Below are positions 59,640 to 64,000 of a DNA stretch of 64,000 bases, in pieces (within the stretch, counting starts at the first letter, position 1; each line of letters starts with the position of its first letter). The translations under genes were made by a program, and so were the position numbers. Source of the DNA: Clitoria ternatea (lineage: Eukaryota > Streptophyta > Magnoliopsida > Fabales > Fabaceae); assembly GCA_037962975.1 (NCBI GenBank), contig CM075671.1, positions 155,299,501 through 155,363,500 of the forward strand. The letters run 5' to 3'. The notes under the pieces were generated by a model. The model was given only the letters and a program-made list of their open reading frames with translations. It did no database searches and was not told the origin of the DNA.

Positions 59640-60000
59640 TTTATTTATTTGTAAATGTTACAAATAAAATATTTGATTTTAATATTATATTTTAAATTCG
59701 ATTTGTAAAAGTTACAAATCAAATTTTAATTATTTGTTAAAATTAAAGTTTGTAAGAGTTACAAATTTAAATAATTTATTCTTATTAATTTTAATAGGAT
59801 TTGCATCATATGTGATCTTTTTAAAATTAATGTGATTTGTAGGAGTTACAAATTGATTCATATTTATTAAATTTAATATGATTTGTAATTGTTACAAATA
59901 GAAGATAAGATCTTTATTAAATTTAAAAATTTTAAAATCAAATATTTAATCCTTAATAAATTTGATAGGATTTGTAAAAGTTACAAATTAAAGATAAGAT
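59640..60000. repeat. ATTTGTAA-n-TTACAAAT palindrome series
   Basis: About six inverted repeats of the form ATTTGTAA-rag-TTACAAAT, 45-90 bp apart, with AT-rich spacers. Not seen in the leader of B. Confidence 0.7.
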
Positions 60001-60959
60001 CTTTATCAAATTTAATAGGATTCGAAATAAAATATCTTGAACTCTAGAATAAGGTCTAAAATTTAAACCTTGATCGTTCCTAAAAATTAGGATGATTGTT
60101 GAGACTCTAGAGATAAGGTTTAAAAGTTAAACTTTGATTATTCCTATTTTAGGATAATTATAAGGGTCAAAAGATAAGTTTTAAAAGTTAAATCTTGGCC
60201 GTTTCAAAATTAAAGATTTCAAATTGTTTGAAATCATAGCCGAATATTTTGAGCTGTTAATGGTCAGTGGGACGTTCTGGCTAGGAAAGACTTGGTACTT
60301 CAGCGTTCACTCTGGACCCACCTCTCTTTCCTGGGAACTAACCTGATTACAGTACTAAATATTTGGGTTGGAACACCCCATGACCCTTCTGTTGAACGGT
60401 CAACAGAGCCGCCAAACTTCCTTGCGTAGTTTTCCTTTTATGACCACGCGTGTTTAATTATGTGTTTTAAAATTTATTTTATTTTAAATACAATTGATTA
60501 CTCTATTAATTGATTAATTAACACGTCCAGCGGTGAATGGTTATGGTCTTAGATTTTTTTATTTAATTTTAAATACAGCCTGCGTGCTGTGCCTTACTCT
60601 ATTCTTAAATTTCTTCTCTCAACCCTTCACTCGTATGTAAAACGAGTTTTCTTTATTACATTGTAATCTTGGAAAAGCCAACAAGGTGGAGACCTAGAAG
60701 AAACCTAGAGTGGTGATGGATATGACCTTGAAATGAACAAAGGAGTGGTGACTCTAGGAGGATGGTGGTTTCAAGAAGTAGGACTTCATGAAGTCAAGAC
60801 ACCATAGTTCCTTTAGGTTTATTTTATTTTATTTTATTTTCTAGCAAGACCATAACCATCTCACAATTTTTTGATTGCATGTTTTGGGGTTTTATTTTAC
60901 GTTAAAGCGTTTAATAAAAGTTGGTAATGAACAATAAGAAAATTGAAATCCCTCAAGCC

Positions 60960-61520
60960 CGACAATCATACCTTCCAATAAGTAATAACGTCTAACTTGA
61001 TATAAATAAAGTGCAGGTCACGTCATAGTTGGGTGCCTTTATTTATGTTTAGTAGGACATGATTGGATAATTGGATTATCCAAGAATTATTAAGTTTTAT
61101 TCAAATAGACTTTTTTTCAATTGGATTGGAAAAGCCTAAAGGTATGAACAGTCTAAAACGCGTTCTAATAAACAACAGTCACCAATGCTAGTTTTAATAA
61201 AGTGTAGGTTCTGCCAAAGCAGGGTGCTTTTATTGATATTAGTAAAGGATGATGGATAATTGGATTATCCAACCATTTGTTATTGGACTTATCTAGGTAA
61301 CTTTAATCAGATTGAAGAACCTAGAAGCGTTAATATTAAGTTTAAACGCCTTCTAATAAGTAACACTCGTCGAGACTAATGTCAATAAATAGTGGGCCTG
61401 CCAAAGCAGGGTGCTATCATTTATATTAGTAAGGCGCGATGGGATAATTGTAATATCTAAATTGTTTTTATTAGGCCTAAACTTAACTAAGTTTTTCAAT
61501 TGGATTGAAAATAACTTAGA
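60960..61520 (+). repeat. Leader unit of about 190 bp, three diverged copies
   Basis: Copies near 60970, 61160 and 61345 each read CTTCTAATAAGTAA..., then GCCAAAGCAGGGTGC and TTGGATTATCCA or GGGATAATTGTAATATC. B has a single copy at 38160, most like the third. Confidence 0.75.
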
Positions 61521-61851
61521 GGCGTAAGGATTGAGCTTAAATTCATAAGATGAATAAGGGTAAAGAGTTACCCACTCAATCATCCAAGAGTTGCATGAGA
61601 TGCAATTGGAAATGTGTTTCCTACCTAAATAACCAAGGGTTGGGTGATCAGCCAAAGCTGACTCAACATTAGGCCAAATATGGATCTTGACCCACTAGAA
61701 AAATCTTCCAATGGGATTTTTTTATGATTCAGTGAGGGTATTTGTTTTGAATCAAAATAGTGGGAGACAACATATTTATTTAATGACCAAAATTTAAATA
61801 TGTTTTTAAATAGAAGTGATAGATTTGCATGTAATTTGTTTTAGAATAACC

Positions 61852-62240
61852 ATGATATACCAAATATTGTTTTGTTGCAATCTGTCCTTTGGAAGGACAC
61901 TTTATATAAAAAAAATGCCTAGATAGGTATTGAGACTTGAGAATTATCTTCATTAAAGATGAAGCGGCAGTGTGTGATGTTTGGCTTATATGTCATCTAT
62001 GGTTGGGTCTTGAATACCCTATGGAGTCTGTATAAACGTTGAGCTATAAAAGGCAATATAAATATATGGGAGATATACAATATGATCGTATACAAACTTT
62101 ATTAAGACCAAGTTAGTCTAGAAGTCTATAAGGTGATCAAGAAAGGAAATTGTTTCCAGTTTTAGCCAAAATAAGACATTGAAATAATTTGTCTAAAGAA
62201 CTTGAAGGAGTTCAAAAGAAAGGGAAGTAAGACTTCCACT
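61852..62240 (+). pseudogene. Gag remnant of copia B'
   Basis: ATG at 61852 after AACC, as in B. Only scraps align with B gag (start region, capsid end, KEFKRKGSKTSTTG at 62210); much is deleted and stops are frequent. Confidence 0.6.
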
Positions 62241-64000
62241 ACAGGTCATGTTATAGAAGTCAAGTTATTTTACTTCACTAACATTAGTATCAGATACTAG
62301 TAGTAGATCTCAAATTTTGAAAGATCAAGGAAGTAGATCACTTGTTAAGGGTGGAGAAATATGAATAAAATTGAGCAAAAGTTGCTACAATAAAGATAAG
62401 ATCTTTACCTATTGGGCTAGTTAGTGAACTAGACATTGTGCATATTATTTCTTGTTAGACAAGAAATGTTTTTCTTATTATAAAATAACTTTATTTCTTC
62501 AAATGGAAGTTGATGCACAATTGAGTAATGGATTCCACATCCTAAATCTCAAAACACCCATTTATAACAACTGCCAAAGTAGGTTAAAATAAGTGATTTT
62601 GAACCTTACTTACATAGTATTGTCTCCTAAGGCAAATGGATAAGAAACACATTTTCTAAATACCATTAATGTGGTTATATGGACTCTTTTTGATTTTGGA
62701 ATCAATGGAGACATGTAAATCTTATTTATTGGAGAGATAATTGAGACTTCATTCATTGAAAAGATGAGTAATCTATTATCTAATATATAATGATGTATGT
62801 GGGCCTATTAGAACAATAACTAGATATGTTTTTCAATACTTCAACATACTAATTGAAAAGTCAATGAGTATGGATTTATGTAACATAAGTTAGAAAGTCT
62901 TTGAAAAGTTCAAAGAATTCATAATGAAGTGAAAAACTAAATTGACAAGACAATTAAAGCTCTTGATTAGATCAAGATAGCAAATAATTTGAGTTATAAG
63001 TTTGATAACTATCTAATAGAGTGAGAGATTACCTCTTAACTCATTCCTCATGGAATGCCTTAATAGCATCTCTACGGGGAAAAGTCAAACCTTGTTGGAC
63101 ATAGTTTGATTATTGATTATTATCAAACATCTCTAACTCCTTCAATGTTTCTTTATTAACAAAATTTCCATACTTAACCATGTTCCATCTTAGACTTTCT
63201 TAAAGAAACCATATATGATATGGACTAGGAAGAAACCTAGTATGTCTTTACTAATAATTTGGAACTATGATGCTTCTATAGAGCATCCAACTCTGACAAG
63301 GTCGGATCCAAATTAGATAAATGTCTTCTGTGAGATACCCAAAGAAAGCTAAGGGTTATCAATTCTACAATCCATCTGAGAATAAAAGGCTTGTTGCTTA
63401 GAATGTTGTATTCTTGAATAAGAGTACATCCCTTAAAGAATCAGTGGGAGAATGGTAGAACTTGAAGAAATTCAAGTATCACAAAGCATTTAAAAGTCAA
63501 GGATGGACTTGGAGCAGAAATCACAAAGTGTTGTGAAATCCTTAGCTCCGGTAGCACAAGACTTGTGTAAGATCAAATAGGATATGTCACCAAGCCTGAA
63601 AGATATGGATATCTTATAAATCAGGAAGAAGGCATATTGCTAAATAACCAAGCTTCTTATGAAGAGGCTAATGCAAGTTTAGATTCTAAGACATGGCATA
63701 AGACCATGGGATTTGAAATGGGTTCCATGTATATTAACAACGTATGAACCTTGGTTGACGCATCTAAAGGGTAAAACCTATAGGATGCAAGTGGGTTTTC
63801 AAAAGGAAAACTAAACATGGATGGTAATAAAAGTACCTTTAAAAGCAAGATTGACAAAATTCAATTAGCTTAAAAACCATTTAGATCCTGCTTATTGTAG
63901 CAGTATACCACCATTATGAGATATGGTAGATAGATGTCAAGATGGAAATCATCTTGAGGATGTGTATGTGACACAACCTAAAGGCCTTTTATGCCTAAAA
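62241..64000 (+). pseudogene. Pol remnant of copia B'
   Basis: Protease trace (SDT at 62290), pre-integrase GLYVLDLKTPIYN-like at 62540, integrase scraps 62740-63300, RT start at 63560 (YVTKPERYGYLINQEEG, ASYEEANASLDSKTWHK, GNKSTFK) reaching the window end. Collinear with B 39276-41160. Stops throughout. Confidence 0.75.

Larger units (their letters stand above)
59102..61851 (+). other. Leader of copia B', non-coding
   Basis: Contains TTGCAAAGGTTGCA-like repeats (59190-59320), an ATTTGTAA...TTACAAAT palindrome series (59640-60000), the block conserved with B (60250-60370) and a triplicated unit (60960-61520). No reading frame. Confidence 0.65.
57811..64000 (+). mobile_element. Copia B', related to B, 3' end beyond window
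   Basis: LTR 57811-59088 (TGTTGG to TCCTAACA), primer site, a 2.75-kb leader, decayed gag and pol up to RT. Same family as B but the second LTR subfamily. Older or more decayed in coding sequence than B. Confidence 0.85.

Noticed and set aside
1..64000. Host protein-coding, tRNA or rRNA genes
   Set aside because: All recognisable protein motifs belong to retrotransposons, and I saw no tRNA or rRNA sequence beyond primer-site complements.

Overview
The window is plant repeat DNA. It holds no host gene, tRNA or rRNA that I can support. Everything legible is LTR retrotransposon: Ty1/copia of the Maximus-SIRE (Sirevirus) type, a second copia family, and long-LTR Ty3/gypsy of the Tekay/Del type, all using a tRNA-iMet-like primer site. 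This points to a gene-poor, probably pericentromeric, segment of a seed-plant chromosome. A legume is my guess from the general look of the elements (weak inference).

The elements are stacked inside one another. Five-base target duplications and the resumption of broken reading frames give the order. The oldest is copia A (+), running from a partial 5' LTR at 34108 to reverse transcriptase at 57810. Gypsy T (-, visible 6525-34107) lies in A's 5' LTR. T was in turn hit by copia M1 (-, 2946-6524), which was hit by copia P (+, 1-2945). T also carries complete copia M2 (-, 9580-17665), solo LTR D (18988-27056), which itself contains solo LTR E (21094-25387), and solo LTR H (31571-34077). Further right, A is interrupted by complete copia B (+, 35532-46189), solo SIRE LTR C1 (48585-50493), gypsy-like solo LTR G (51395-57678) containing solo LTR F (51853-55108), and copia B' (+, 57811 to the window end). 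B contains two solo LTRs of its own family.

All gag-pol frames are broken by stops and frameshifts, and several catalytic residues are lost (T protease and integrase, M1 protease). M2 is the best preserved. None looks able to move on its own.

The unusual signal is in the long non-coding LTRs. D holds an array of short hairpins whose loop is nearly constant (ACTC/CACTC/ACTCG) while the stems differ. D and F also carry hairpins with a constant TCCAA or TCCCA loop and covarying stems. The five long LTRs T, D, E, F and H each contain a pyrimidine-rich leader ending in a splice-donor-like site, then, 1.1-2.2 kb on, a shared block (CTCAC-Y-rich...T-run-AG) that looks like a splice acceptor. Other LTRs carry arrays of different palindromes (ATCGAT, GCGAG and GCGT types), and the B family has a TATA box followed by a hairpin with a compensatory change. 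These patterns were read by eye and need the statistical tests named in the findings.
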